Shown: one piece after another, positions 33,793 through 44,592 of the stretch
Position numbering within the stretch: position 1 is the first letter of the stretch
How the letters are laid out: the number at the start of each line of letters is the position of its first letter
Origin: Adineta ricciae
Lineage: Eukaryota > Rotifera > Eurotatoria > Adinetida > Adinetidae
Assembly (NCBI GenBank): GCA_905250025.1
Contig: CAJNOJ010000248.1
Coordinates: forward strand, 88,266-152,265
Reading direction: 5' to 3'
DNA length: 64,000 nt
Notes under the pieces: model-generated
Database searches by the model: none
What the model saw: the letters and a program-made list of their open reading frames with translations, nothing else
Told to the model about the DNA's origin: nothing
Program-made: the position numbers and the translations under genes

Positions 33793-34700
33793 TTGATTTC
33801 ATCGTGCTATTCTGCGAATCAACGAAGTATTTTACTTGATGTTTGATCAGAACTCATTGCTTTTAATAAATGTCCGACTTAAGGTAATAATATCATATCA
33901 TAGCTATAGTGCCAGAGGATAGTGACAAAGAACGATCGAATCCGGAAACAAAAGATGTATTTCTTTTCCCCTCATTTCAGCGACGTATCCAGGATTTTAT
34001 TGATGTACTAAACAAAATTCTGATAGCATACAAAAGAAAATGTAAAATGCGTAAGACATATCAAACTCGAATCATAGGCGTAAGTCTGCTGTGTCGCGGT
34101 CTATTTTTCAAATTTAAATGAGCTAAGCATTCATGTAAAAAACGACGAAAAAAGAAATCTGATTATCAGTTATCTGTTTCTTAACTGAAAGCCAATTAAC
34201 AGCTTACGAAAAACAAGATAAAGAATTTCAGTGGGGGCAATTGCTCATTTGCCCTCCCTCTGATTATACATCACTGTTGCGGTTCTTTATAAATGGGAAT
34301 GATATGATTCAATAAATTTCTTTTGTTACTGTCAACGTACAGATACGACGTTAGATTGCTTCACGGCTTTGACGTCACATGGGAAGAAAATGAAACAATA
34401 ATAATAACAACAACAACATTTTGGCACAGGAACAAATATCACCAAAAACAAAAATCGAAAGAAAAAAAGCATCGACCACGCTTGCATTTTCGTATTGGTC
34501 TTTTATTTTCTCCTACACAATATGGGAGAAAAACATGCGTGTAGTATTTAAACCTTTTTCTATCTGTCACGGTTCAGTAAAAGAAAGTAATTTATCATTT
34601 CATTCTAAAACATTTACTCGTATCGATATTTTTAGGAGGTGACTTATTCTAACTCTATTACTTTTGATATTTATTACAGAAATTTTGCCTACAGATTAAC
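33793..34700. other. Spacer and 5' flank of NTF2-like gene, unit 1
   Basis: Closely matches 41030-41930. No coding frame is supported. Just before the next ATG the sequence TTGCCTACAG/ATTAACAAA gives an acceptor-like AG 9 bp upstream of the start, compatible with spliced-leader trans-splicing known in bdelloids (inference). Confidence 0.4.
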
Positions 34701-34705
34701 AAAAT

Positions 34706-35050
34706 ATGTCGACGTCGGCTCAATACAAAAAGATTGTTGAAACCATGACTGATGCATTAAACAAACACAATATCGATGAATTCCTGACGCATTATGGCGA
34801 TAACTGTGAAGTCATTCGTGATGGCCAATGTGTTATTCGATCGAAAGACGAATTTAAAAAGTATGCGGAAGAACGGTTCTCGAATCCAGATGCCAAAGCT
34901 AATTTGGTTGAATTTTTACCAAGTGAAAGCGATGATCGCATACGTTTTATAGTAGAACACAAAGACAAAAAGCGCTATGAACAAACATGCGTGTTTTCGA
35001 AGGAAGGGAAAGTTGTTCAAGTACATCTCAAGAGTTTGAACAACAATTAA
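34706..35050 (+). CDS. NTF2/SnoaL-like small protein, unit 1
   Basis: Intact 114-residue frame, ATG at 34706, single exon. The pattern YKKIVETMTDALNKHNIDEF, LTHYGDNCEVIRDGQ, SKDEFKKYAEERF, then paired strands (RIRFIVEHKDKKRYEQTCVF, GKVVQVHL) is that of the NTF2-like/SnoaL-like cone fold: a helix, 'DxxxFxxxYxxDxxVxxxxG', then a curved sheet. Members serve as small-molecule-binding or enzymatic domains; no catalytic residues can be assigned here. A second intact copy is at 41938 and a decayed fragment at 39376. An AATAAA lies about 75 bp after the stop (35129). Confidence 0.7.
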   Translation: MSTSAQYKKIVETMTDALNKHNIDEFLTHYGDNCEVIRDGQCVIRSKDEFKKYAEERFSNPDAKANLVEFLPSESDDRIRFIVEHKDKKRYEQTCVFSKEGKVVQVHLKSLNNN

Positions 35051-35366
35051 TAGACTTAACATTGATCAAGCTGACTGCTTTTACTTTCATACTCATTTCT
35101 ATACTTTTATACGTGAAAACATCAAATGAATAAACGTGTGTTGAGGGTGAGCGTGTATTTCGAAAAAGACCTGAACATTTGATATCAAACTGTATCGGAC
35201 AGTTTTACTTTCAGTTGTCTTCATGATTAACTGATTTTCTAATACAAAACAAAATCCTACAAAACGTTTTCGTTTGATAATATCAAGGTTAAATCTCCAT
35301 TTCTGCTGTTTTATAACGCACTTATATGTGCGTCATATCATTCAAACTCCAAAAACTCCTTTGAGT

Positions 35367-35373
35367 TATAAAA
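35367..35373 (+). promoter_or_regulatory. TATA-like box upstream of EamA transporter, unit 1
   Basis: TATAAAA lies 72 bp before the ATG at 35439. The same motif lies at the same distance in unit 2 (42635-42641), although surrounding bases vary. Confidence 0.4.
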
Positions 35374-35438
35374 TGTCAGTCAATCGTGCATCTTACCATC
35401 GCACACAATAAAACAAAATCAACAAGAATCGCGCAGAG

Positions 35439-36596
35439 ATGAATGATTATCAACAACAACATTCGTTGATTGTTCCATCGACTCCTATCAACGATATTAC
35501 TGATATAAAGGATCGTCGCAGTTCGTCTCTCGCTGTTGTCATTGAGCCGATCATCGTAGCAACAGAAGAAATTCCTGATGATAGCGAAGTCGTCAATAGA
35601 CCGAAATCATTCCCGCTATCTGGTATTCTCTACGGTCTTTTAGGAAGTTTTCTTTTTGTTACTGCGACATTCACCGTCAAAGAATTAGGAATCGATCTAC
35701 TCGATGCACTTATTATTCGTTTCATCATCCAACTTATTCTCTTAATATGCTTTGTTATTTCTCGCCGTTATTCAATCTGGCGAGGTACATTAAAAGAAAA
35801 ATGTTTACAAATCGTTCTATGCATTTGTAATGGTCTAATTTTTCTCGCATATTTTATTGGTATCCGTTACCTGCCTTTTTCTGACTTTACCACACTGAAT
35901 TTTACACGTTTATTATGGACAGTTACCTTTGGCGTATTGATCTATAGGGAAAAACCCACTGTCATGATCATTCTAGCTGTTGTTTTTACACTTTTTGGTG
36001 TGACATTTGTTGCGCAACCGACATTTCTCTTCAAACAGAAGATTATCATCGAAAATACATCATCAACAGATCCGACTTCGATGAACTACCGAACGCTTGG
36101 CATTTCTCTCGCATTGATAACTGGTCTTTTCTCTGCTATTAATCTCTTAATTTTCAAACAATTGTTAACATTACAACTGAAACCGAGTGTTTTAATTCTT
36201 CAGCATTCGCTTGTTTTCCTTCTGTGTATGATGTTCAATCAAGCTTACAAATATTTTCTACTCGATGACATAACGTTCTTCACAGCGACAATCTTCCAAT
36301 GGAAATACTGGTTAGCCGGATTGATTAGTCTTCTTCAAACATTAGCAGTTATTGTCGGAAATCGTTCAGTGAAACGCGAACCGCCATCGATCGTTACGAT
36401 TGTTTCAGCGTCCGAAATCATCTATGCGATTGTCTTACAGAATTTATTTACAAGAAATAAGTCGAACATATGGGTTGTGATTGGAAGTTTAATGGTGGTA
36501 TCTAGTGTTCTACTTATTGGCGTACATAAATTTGCACAAGAGCGAAAGAAGAAGAAGAAAAACGTTGAGAATGATAAAAGTGAAGGAAGCGCTTGA
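35439..36596 (+). CDS. EamA/DMT-family transporter (SLC35G-like), unit 1
   Basis: Single exon, 385 residues. A 60-residue hydrophilic N-terminus precedes ten hydrophobic segments in two EamA-like halves: the first starts FPLSGILYGLLGSFLFVTAT, the second TLGISLALITGLFSAINLLI. Typical features of the drug/metabolite transporter fold are seen: IGIRYLPFSDFTTLNFTRLL (TM4), where the motif A-x-x-x-x-x-P-L resides in relatives, then IYREKPT after TM5. A Lys-rich tail (ERKKKKKN) is cytosolic. Likely a plasma- or endomembrane solute transporter; substrate unknown. The unit 2 copy has 383 residues with about a dozen differences. Confidence 0.78.
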   Translation: MNDYQQQHSLIVPSTPINDITDIKDRRSSSLAVVIEPIIVATEEIPDDSEVVNRPKSFPLSGILYGLLGSFLFVTATFTVKELGIDLLDALIIRFIIQLILLICFVISRRYSIWRGTLKEKCLQIVLCICNGLIFLAYFIGIRYLPFSDFTTLNFTRLLWTVTFGVLIYREKPTVMIILAVVFTLFGVTFVAQPTFLFKQKIIIENTSSTDPTSMNYRTLGISLALITGLFSAINLLIFKQLLTLQLKPSVLILQHSLVFLLCMMFNQAYKYFLLDDITFFTATIFQWKYWLAGLISLLQTLAVIVGNRSVKREPPSIVTIVSASEIIYAIVLQNLFTRNKSNIWVVIGSLMVVSSVLLIGVHKFAQERKKKKKNVENDKSEGSA

Positions 36597-37200
36597 GAAA
36601 CTGTTGAGACTTTGTTTTGTTCTTAAAAAATTTACATCAATAATAGCTCTGCTTGTTTTCGCTCGAATCTAAAATGCTTCAATAGTCAAACTACTCATAT
36701 TTCGAGGCAAAAGTTGATGAAAGTTTTCAGAATCGCCTGCCTGTCCTGGAGTAGAAGCATGCTCAATTACATCGTCGGTACGGATTGCATCCTGAAAATT
36801 AGCATTTCATGCCGCATTAAAAAAATCTATTCTAGAGTGTGATCATCAATGGAAACAGAAAAAAAGATGATTACATTGATGACGTCAAACGTTTTTGTGC
36901 CATAGAGTGTATAAACAATTCTAGAGATTTTTAAACTTTGATACGAACTCTTTCAGTTTATATTTGGAAGAAAATCGATATTTCTATTGTTTGTATCAGA
37001 CGGGCAGGTATGTTAGCTTTTTTGCAACGTCTACACGAATTTGAAGGTATACTCCCTAGCAGATGATGACGTCCATTTCAAAATACACATTTTATCTCGC
37101 CTGAGTTTGTTAAAATTAGTTGCACTTTTGGAATTAATGAGCTAAATTCATGCGCATTACAGATCTCATAACGCTCATATACATTAGTTTCTCTCTCAAG
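36597..37200. other. Spacer between transporter and GPCR, unit 1
   Basis: Matches 43859-44490. No gene; the 3' UTR of the transporter and the promoter region of the GPCR are expected here. Confidence 0.45.
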
Positions 37201-37208
37201 TCAGTGAG

Positions 37209-37217
37209 TATATATAA
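37209..37217 (+). promoter_or_regulatory. TATA-like box upstream of GPCR, unit 1
   Basis: TATATATAA lies about 90 bp before the ATG at 37305, conserved at 44496-44504 in unit 2. Confidence 0.4.
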
Positions 37218-37304
37218 TTGAAAGAGTGTCCAATGTTCACATTGTCAAAAACCATACTGCAATCATCTCGTTTAGTATTGTTTGAATAGTAAACGTGCAG
37301 AACT

Positions 37305-37934
37305 ATGCCCGTGTCATATCCGATTCGCTCTTTGTTATATCTCATCTTTCTGATTCCATCTGTCATATGTGCCATCTTTTGTCTTTATCATTTCATTACT
37401 AATCGAGCACTTCGCAACGCTCTGAACAATCATGTTGTCATTTTCATTCTTGGTTTTGGTGTTTTTCTCAATATGACGGATATGATTTGGTTTATTGATT
37501 TCTATCGCACTCGCCGTGTTCCAATATTTACACGAGCATTCTGTTTTACATGGGCATATATTGATTATGCTGTGTTTGTAGTCATCACATTACTAGTAGC
37601 CTGGGCATCAATTGAACGACATATTCTCATCTTTCACCATAATCTCACTGCAACGCCTATAAAGCGGTTTTTTCTACACTATTTACCAATGGCTATCTGC
37701 GTTGTTTATCCGCTTGCGTACTATTTCGTTATCTATTTTGTTCTGCCTTGTGAAATCGTTCTCAAAGAAACTCGAATAGGGTGTGGTGTTTTAGATTGTG
37801 CACAGAGCATTACTGCTGTTGGCGTGTGGGATAGTCTTGCACATAATGTCGTGCCAATATGTATGATTGCTATCTTCAGTCTAGCGCTTTTGGCACGGGT
37901 ATGGTATAGTAAATACCGAGCGCACCAAAGAATT
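37305..37934 (+). CDS. Rhodopsin-like GPCR, unit 1, truncated at gap
   Basis: ATG at 37305. 210 residues covering TM1 to TM5 run into the N at 37935 after RVWYSKYRAHQRI. TM3 ends AWASIERHILIFHH, the ERH variant. It matches the complete gene at 44593 with about six amino-acid changes, including I/V, A/T and A/V. TM6, TM7 and the tail are missing, so this copy as assembled is not a functional receptor. Confidence 0.8.
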
Positions 37935-37935
37935 N
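37935..37935. other. Single N: junction between units 1 and 2
   Basis: To the left, a GPCR stops in mid-gene at CACCAAAGAATT. To the right, the transporter starts in mid-gene at AGAACCGTGG. Unit 2 continues the GPCR normally at 45222, so this junction is specific to unit 1. Confidence 0.85.
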
Positions 37936-38435
37936 AGAACCGTGGAAGTAAATATAATTGCACGACGTCCAAATTTTTCAGCAATATATGTCGAAATAAA
38001 AAGGGCACCAAGAAAGCACCCGAGATTATACATCAATGTGAAAAGTACCAAGAATCGTCGATAATCAGCAGGAAGAGCAGCTGCGGTAAGATCACAAACA
38101 CTCTTATTTCCATAGATTCCTACGCAAAAATCGTTCTTAAATGAACTCATGATAACTATACCACCAGTAACACCTTGATCATAACCAAAAAACCATCCAC
38201 CCAATGCAGAAAAACCAGCCAGTAAGACGGCGAAATGCGGTTTTCCGTATTGAATGTTCGTATGATGAATATGATGAATCGTTTGACTCGGCGTCTTTCG
38301 TTTACTATAATCACTTAACAGATGAACTTGATTTGCTTCACTGTCATCTGAAGCTATGTCTAAGCTGTTTTCGTGTTCTGACATCTTGCTGCTCGTACGA
38401 GGAGGAAGTTCTTGAAGTTCGTAATCGACTTTCAT
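37936..38435 (-). CDS. Sugar transporter (SLC2/MFS), 5' part, unit 2
   Basis: Same 166-residue N-terminal piece as at 31790-32289 (ATG at 38435, GYDQGVTGG, EKFGRRAIIF), cut at the same base by the N at 37935. Only a few codons differ from unit 1. Two alleles or duplicates both ending at one position suggest a graph-assembly breakpoint rather than two independent truncations. Confidence 0.75.
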
Positions 38436-39375
38436 TGTGGTAAACTTCGTACGTCTTTTAGTGAATCAAAACTTTAATAGCATCATGTTTTGTTTCGTAT
38501 GTGTCAAGGCGATAAAGAGCCATGTCATAAAAGAAAAGAGAACAAGCAGGTATAAAGATAATATTGAGTCAAGAAAGAATAGGCAAATTGTCCTTGTAGA
38601 AGGAATATATTTTAAAGTAATAAGAACAACAACGAAAAATAAAAGAAATAAGATTCAAGGACATTCTTGAGAGTGAGGGTGAGAATCATCCATTTAACTA
38701 CTTTTAGATCCGCTTATCAATAACAAACATCTAATTACTACGCCGCGGTTGATCAATCGTTAACGTGGACAACAAAGATATGGTTACTATAATTAATAAG
38801 AGTGAAAAAGAATTTTGAATGCCATTAACAATGAATGAAGCGTTTAATCATATATAGTATTAAAGCGAGAGGCAATATAAATCATTCTTACGAAATGAAC
38901 TGCTATGAAGACGGAGTAATCACATGTTGAATTACAAAAGTTGATTGTAATTATATAGGTCAGTTTTCTGCGATAATTCAGGATCATTGGAGCTGTCTGT
39001 TCTCTTGTGGATATGACTGAAACCTGAACGGTACTATACTTCTTCAAACCATCAGGAATTCATACAAAATTAGTAGTTCAGTATATCCGACATTGTTGAA
39101 GAAAATCAAGTGGAAGCACATAGTTATATTTTCTGGATATGATTTATGATCTGGTCGTGGGACATGACGTGCTATATCTTTAATAAAAACACTCTCTTTA
39201 TCATTGTTCGTTGCCGTACTTCATACTTATTGAATAATTTGTGGGTAGGTTACATCGTGCCGGACGTGCAAGTAACTGTAAAGTCAGCCGTAACACCCTC
39301 CCATTGAAACTAAAAAAAAGTACAGAAAAACGTACAAATTTCCTTCAAGCGCTTTCAAATATTACACCCTACTAC
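38436..39375. other. Spacer of block unit 2
   Basis: No gene. It begins as a close match to unit 1, contains GAGAGTGAGGGTGAG at about 38670, and holds the left GAAGAAAATCA repeat (39098-39108) involved in the unit 1 deletion. Confidence 0.45.
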
Positions 39376-39533
39376 TCTCGAATTCAGATGCTCAGGTCAA
39401 ACTGATTGAATATTTACCTATTGAAAGCGATGATCGCATTCGTTTTATCACTGAGAATGTAAACAAGAAACGGTACGACGAGACGTTCATGTTTGCAAAA
39501 GAAGGGAAAATTCCTCAACTGCTAGTCATTTAA
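39376..39533 (+). pseudogene. NTF2/SnoaL-like 3' fragment
   Basis: Reads DAQVKLIEYLPIESDDRIRF, then ITENVNKKRYDETFMFAKEG and KIPQ before TAA. This is the C-terminal half of the 114-residue protein at 34706/41938, much more diverged than those two are from each other. The N-terminal half is absent. A third, older copy. Confidence 0.7.
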
Positions 39534-39639
39534 TAAAACACTCAGTGAATTGATTTATTCGACGCTGTGGAAAAGAGTCAAAAACTAGTGTAATCGTATT
39601 TAGTAATTTTCTATTAGTTAGAAGAAAGGCAGATGAAAA

Positions 39640-41029
39640 AGCGATGAACTTAGCTAAACTCGAAATGTATTGTTTTCGGTACAAAAGAAAGTGAGATTGT
39701 TCTTTTACAAGCATTCGAACATGTCAGACGACAAACATTGCGGAAATTAACGAAAATGAAGGAAGACGAAAAATTTGCAGATGTTGATTGGACGAACTTA
39801 ACCGAATACTTGCCTGACAAACTATTGGAAGAATTAGATGAAGAAAATCACACAAATCATCATCAACAATTGTCAAGAACAACAGATGAAATTTCTACAA
39901 TATCTGCGCGACAATCATTTCATCAGAATGCTCTCGATCGTTGGAAGAAGGGGAAATTTCGTTCCACCGATAATTGATGATAATCAACATGATAAAAATA
40001 TTCGTAATGAATTAATCACTCGTTTCCTTACAGCGATGGCGATTGATTATGAGAAACAATGGTATTTGGGTATGATTCGTCGAAAAACACTCAACATTCT
40101 CATCAAATCTGTGATGAGGTGAAAATGTATTAGATGAATGCTGTGCGTATTCTTTTTGATTTAAAGAAATCCTACTCACTGTGTTGATCCATTCAAATGA
40201 CACAGCGATGTGCTCAGAACAGATATTCTTGCAGAAAATGAATATTTACACATATTGAAATTGGTTGAGAACAAATTATTCAACTTCAAGTATGGAAAGA
40301 TCCGAGTGTTTACAAATCAAGATAAAAATGGCACATCAACCACTTATTACAAAAGTGGAAATATCATCGGAGTTGATGTATTGTTTGATGACAAATCTTC
40401 ATTTAGTGGAATTTATTATACAAGTTGTGAACTGGTGGAAACATTTGTGATTGACTCGGTTTTGTTGCATACTTTACTATCTGATGAGAAAATATCTCGT
40501 TCGATCGACAATTAAATAGTCGCGCATGTGATCATAAGTACCGAAGTCTAATACAATTAATTCATCCAGATTTGAAAACATTCCTTAATGGGAAAGCGAG
40601 GTTTTATAAAAATGAATCGAATGTAACGATTGAACTGTAACCAAATCAACAAACAGAATATCGATTAATGGATTGGATTGTCATTCAGTCTCCGATAGCC
40701 TGCGAACTGAATTCATCGAGTTTTGTTTACACATGAGGGTGGATGAGGAAGAGTTATCTTCTTTCGATTGCTAAAACGATGAAAACCAGCTCTCAACGGC
40801 AAATACTGACACGAATTTTATTGAACCATTTCATCCATTGTATTCAGATAACTCGATTGAATATATTACAACACAACATGTAGCATATCCGGTTGAAAAT
40901 TCAAATAATATACAACTGGTTCTCGCTGAAATGGATACTAACAATGACGATGACGTTCCCTTGCATAGCTCTTACTTGATTTTACCGTGCTATTTTGCGA
41001 ATCAACAAAGTATTTTACTTGATGTTTGA
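39640..41029 (+). pseudogene. Exchanger (SLC9-like) gene remnant with retained intron sequence, unit 2
   Basis: Starts with sequence matching intron 2 of the intact gene (GATGAACTTAGCTAAACTC) and its acceptor, which is mutated from AG to CG before GTACAAAAGAAAGTGAG. Exon 3 follows closely (MKEDEKFADVDWTNLTEYLP), then frame breaks, NILIKS fused directly to the ICDEVKMY part of exon 4 and followed by a TAG also present in unit 1, then cyclic-nucleotide-binding-like pieces (SGNIIGVDVLFDDKSSFSG). Intron retention means a DNA-level duplication, not a retrocopy. Non-functional. Confidence 0.8.
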
Positions 41030-41937
41030 TCAGAACTCATTACTTTTAATAAATGTCCGACTTAAGGTAATTTATTGAAGATAAAATCAATGACATCAAG
41101 CACCACTGGAATAATACACTTTGTCATAGTATCATATCATAGCTATTAATCCCAGAGAGTAGTGACAAAGAACGATCGAATCCGGAAACAAAAGATGTAT
41201 TTCTTTTCCTCTCATTTCAGCGACGTAACTAGGATTTTATTGATGGGCTAAACAAAATTCTGATAGGATAAAAAGGAAAATGTAAAATGCGTGAGACATA
41301 TATCAAACTCAGACCATAAGCATAAGTCTACTATATCACAGTCTATTTTTCAAATTTAAATGACCTAATCATCCATGTAAAAAACAACGAAAAAAAAATC
41401 TGATTATCAGTTATCTGTTTCTTAACTGAAAGTCAATTAATAGCTTACGAAAAACCAGATAAAGAATTTCAATGGGCAATTGCTCATTTGGCCTCCCTCC
41501 GGTTACGTCACTGTTGTGTTTCTTTATAAATGGGGCTGATATAATTCAATAGACTTCTTTTGTTACTGTCAACGTACAGATACGACGTTAGATTGCTTCA
41601 AGGCTTTGACGTCACATGGGAAGAACATGAAATAAGAATAACAACAACATTTTAGCACAGGAACAAATATTACCAAAAACAAAAATCCAAAGAAAAAAAA
41701 GCATCGACCACGTTTGCATTTTCCTATTGGTCTTTTCTTTTCTCCTACACGATATGGGAGAAAAACATGCGTGTAGTATTTATACCTTTTTCTATCTGTC
41801 ACGGTTCAGTAAAAGAAAGTAATTTATCATTTCATCCTAACACATTTACTCGTATCGATATTTTTAGGAGGTGGTTTATTCTAACTCGATTACTTTTGAT
41901 ATTTATTATAGAAATTTTGCCTACAGATTAACAAAAT
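41030..41937. other. Spacer and 5' flank of NTF2-like gene, unit 2
   Basis: Matches 33793-34700 with small indels. No gene. The acceptor-like TTGCCTACAG again precedes the ATG. Confidence 0.4.
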
Positions 41938-42282
41938 ATGTCGACGTCGGCTCAGTACAAAAAGATTGTTGAAACCATGACTGATGCATTAAACAAACAC
42001 AATATCGATGAATTTCTGACACATTATGGCGATAATTGTGAAGTCATTCGTGATGGTCAATGTGTTATTCGATCGAAAGACGAATTTAAAAAGTATGCGG
42101 AAGAACGGTTCTCGAATCCAGATGCCAAAGCTGATTTGGTTGAATTTCTACCAAGCGAAGGCGATGATCGCATACGTTTTATAATAGAACACAAAGACAA
42201 AAAGCGCTATGAACAAACATGCGTGTTTTCAAAGGAAGGAAAAGTTGTTGAAGTACATCTCAAGAGTTTGAACAACAATTAA
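41938..42282 (+). CDS. NTF2/SnoaL-like small protein, unit 2
   Basis: Intact 114-residue copy of the gene at 34706, with four substitutions (N/D, S/G, V/I, Q/E), all conservative and surface-like. Synonymous changes are more numerous than replacements, which suggests that both copies have been under purifying selection. Confidence 0.7.
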   Translation: MSTSAQYKKIVETMTDALNKHNIDEFLTHYGDNCEVIRDGQCVIRSKDEFKKYAEERFSNPDAKADLVEFLPSEGDDRIRFIIEHKDKKRYEQTCVFSKEGKVVEVHLKSLNNN

Positions 42283-42634
42283 TAGACTTAACATTAATCC
42301 ATCTGACTGCTTTTACTTTCATATTCATTTTTATTTTTTTATACGTGAAAACATCAAAGGAATAAAGGGTGTGGGTGAATGTGTATTTCGAAAATGATCT
42401 GAACATCTGATATCAAATTGTGACTTTGTGCATATTAACCACCATACAACTGTGCTACTGTATCGGACAGTTTTACTTTCAGTAGTCTTCATGATTAACC
42501 GATTTTCTAATACAAAACAAAATCCTACAAAAACGTGTTCGTTGATAATATCAAGGTTAAATCTCCATTTCTGCTGTTTTACAACGCACTTATCTGTGCA
42601 TCATATCATTCAAACTCCAAAAAACCCTTTGAGT

Positions 42635-42641
42635 TATAAAA
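42635..42641 (+). promoter_or_regulatory. TATA-like box upstream of EamA transporter, unit 2
   Basis: TATAAAA at the same 72-bp distance from the ATG (42707) as in unit 1. Confidence 0.4.
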
Positions 42642-42706
42642 TGTCAGTTAATCGTGCATCTTACCATCGCATACAATAAAACAAAATCAACAAGAATCGT
42701 GTAGAA

Positions 42707-43858
42707 ATGAATGATTATCAACAACAACATTCGTTGATTGTTCCATCGACTCCTATCAACGATATTACTGATATAAAGGATCGCCGCAGTTCGTCTTTCG
42801 CTGTTGTCATTGAACCGATCATCGTAGCAACAGAAGAAATTCCTGATATCGAAGTCGTCAATAGACCGAAATCATTCCCGCTATCTGGTATTCTCTACGG
42901 TCTTTTAGGATGTTTTCTTTTTGTTACTGCGACATTCACCGTCAAAGAATTAGGAATCGATCTACTCGATGCACTTATTATTCGTTTCATTATCCAACTT
43001 ATTCTCTTAATATGCTTTGTTATTTCCCGTCGTTATTCAATCTGGCGAGGTACATTTAAAGAAAAATGTTTACAAATCGTTCTATGCATTTGCAATGGTC
43101 TAATTTTTCTCGGATATTTTATTGGTATCCGTTACCTGCCTTTTTCTGACTTTACCACACTGAATTTTACACGTTTATTATGGACAGTTACCTTTGGCGT
43201 ATTGATCTATAAGGAAAAACCCACTGTCATGATAATTCTAGCTGTTGTTTTTACACTTTTTGGTGTGACATTTGTTGCGCAACCGACATTTCTCTTCAAA
43301 CAGAAGATTATCATCGAAAATACATCATCAATAGATTCGACTTCGGTGAACTACCGAAAGCTTGGCATTTCTCTCGCATTGATAACTGGTCTTTTCTCTG
43401 CTATTAATCTCTTAATTTTCAAACAATTGTTAACATTACAATTGAAACCGAGTGTTTTAATTCTTCAGCATTCGCTTGTTTTCCTTCTGTGTATGATGTT
43501 CAATCAAGCTTACAAATATTTTCTGCTCGATGATATAACGTTCTTCACAACGACAATCTTCCAATGGAAATACTGGTTAGCTGGATTGATTAGTCTTCTT
43601 CAAACATTAGCAGTTATTGCCGGAAATCGTTCAGTGAAACGCGAACCACCATCGATCGTTACGATTGTTTCGGCGTCCGAAATCATCTATGCGATTGTCT
43701 TACAAAATTTATTTACAAGAAATAAGTCGAACATATGGGTTGTGATTGGAAGTTTAATGGTGATATCTAGTGTTTTACTTATTGGCGTACATAAGTTTGC
43801 ACAAGAACGAAAGAAGAAGAAAAACGTCGAGAATGATAAAAGTGAAGGAAACGCTTGA
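42707..43858 (+). CDS. EamA/DMT-family transporter (SLC35G-like), unit 2
   Basis: Intact 383-residue copy of 35439-36596 with the same ten-span layout. Differences cluster in hydrophilic parts: a two-residue deletion in the N-terminal DDSEV region, TDPTSMNYRT versus IDSTSVNYRK in the central loop, and one Lys fewer in the tail. Membrane spans are nearly unchanged, consistent with function being kept. Confidence 0.78.
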   Translation: MNDYQQQHSLIVPSTPINDITDIKDRRSSSFAVVIEPIIVATEEIPDIEVVNRPKSFPLSGILYGLLGCFLFVTATFTVKELGIDLLDALIIRFIIQLILLICFVISRRYSIWRGTFKEKCLQIVLCICNGLIFLGYFIGIRYLPFSDFTTLNFTRLLWTVTFGVLIYKEKPTVMIILAVVFTLFGVTFVAQPTFLFKQKIIIENTSSIDSTSVNYRKLGISLALITGLFSAINLLIFKQLLTLQLKPSVLILQHSLVFLLCMMFNQAYKYFLLDDITFFTTTIFQWKYWLAGLISLLQTLAVIAGNRSVKREPPSIVTIVSASEIIYAIVLQNLFTRNKSNIWVVIGSLMVISSVLLIGVHKFAQERKKKKNVENDKSEGNA

Positions 43859-44495
43859 GAAACTGTTGAGACCTTGTTTTGTTCTTAAAAAATTTATATG
43901 AATAATAGCCCTGCTTGTTTTCGCTCGAATCTAAAATGCTTCAACAGTTAAACTACTTATATTTCGAGGTAAAAGTTGATGAAAGTTTTCAGAATCGCCT
44001 GCCTGTCCTGAAGTAGAAGCATGCTCAATTACATCGTCGGTTCGGATTGCATCCTGAAAATTAGCATTTCATGCCGCATTGAAAAAATCTATTCTGGAGT
44101 GTGATCATCAATGGAAACAGAAAAAAAGATGATTACATCGATGACGTCAAACGTTTTTGTGCCATAGAGTGTATAAACAATTCTAGAGATTTTTAAACTT
44201 TGATACGAACTCTTTCGGTTTATATTGGGGAGAAAATCGATATTTCTGTTGTTTGTATCAGACGGGCAGGTATGTTAGCTTTTTTGCAACATTTACACGA
44301 ATTTATGGTATACTTACTAGCAGATGATCACGTCCATTTCAGAATGCAACATTATCTTTTGAACGCAACGAACACATTTTCTCTTACCTGAGTTTGTTAA
44401 AATTAGTTGCACTTTTGGAACTAATGAGCTAAATCCATGCGCGTCACAGATCTCATAACGCTCATATACATTAATTTCTCTCTCATGTCAGTGAG

Positions 44496-44504
44496 TATAT
44501 ATAA
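44496..44504 (+). promoter_or_regulatory. TATA-like box upstream of GPCR, unit 2
   Basis: TATATATAA about 89 bp before the ATG at 44593, as in unit 1. Confidence 0.4.
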
Positions 44505-44592
44505 TTGAAAGGGTGTCAAATGTTCACAGTGTCAAAAAACCATACTGCAATCATCTCGTTTAGTATTGTTTGAATAGTAAACGTGCAGAACT

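Larger units (their letters stand above)
31790..37934. repeat. Duplicated block, unit 1 (6.1 kb)
   Basis: Runs from the middle of a sugar-transporter gene to the middle of a GPCR gene and is colinear with 37936-45222. Gene order: transporter 5' part (-), exchanger remnant (+), NTF2-like (+), EamA transporter (+), GPCR (+). It differs from unit 2 by scattered substitutions (4 of 114 residues in the NTF2-like protein) and lacks several segments of unit 2. Confidence 0.85.

Noticed and set aside
31790-38435. Sugar-transporter pieces as retrocopies or real N-terminal-only proteins
   Set aside because: Both stop at an N, at the same base, in mid-codon context; a gap explains this better than biology.
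39640-41029. Exchanger remnant as a processed pseudogene
   Set aside because: It retains recognisable intron 2 sequence, so it came from DNA.
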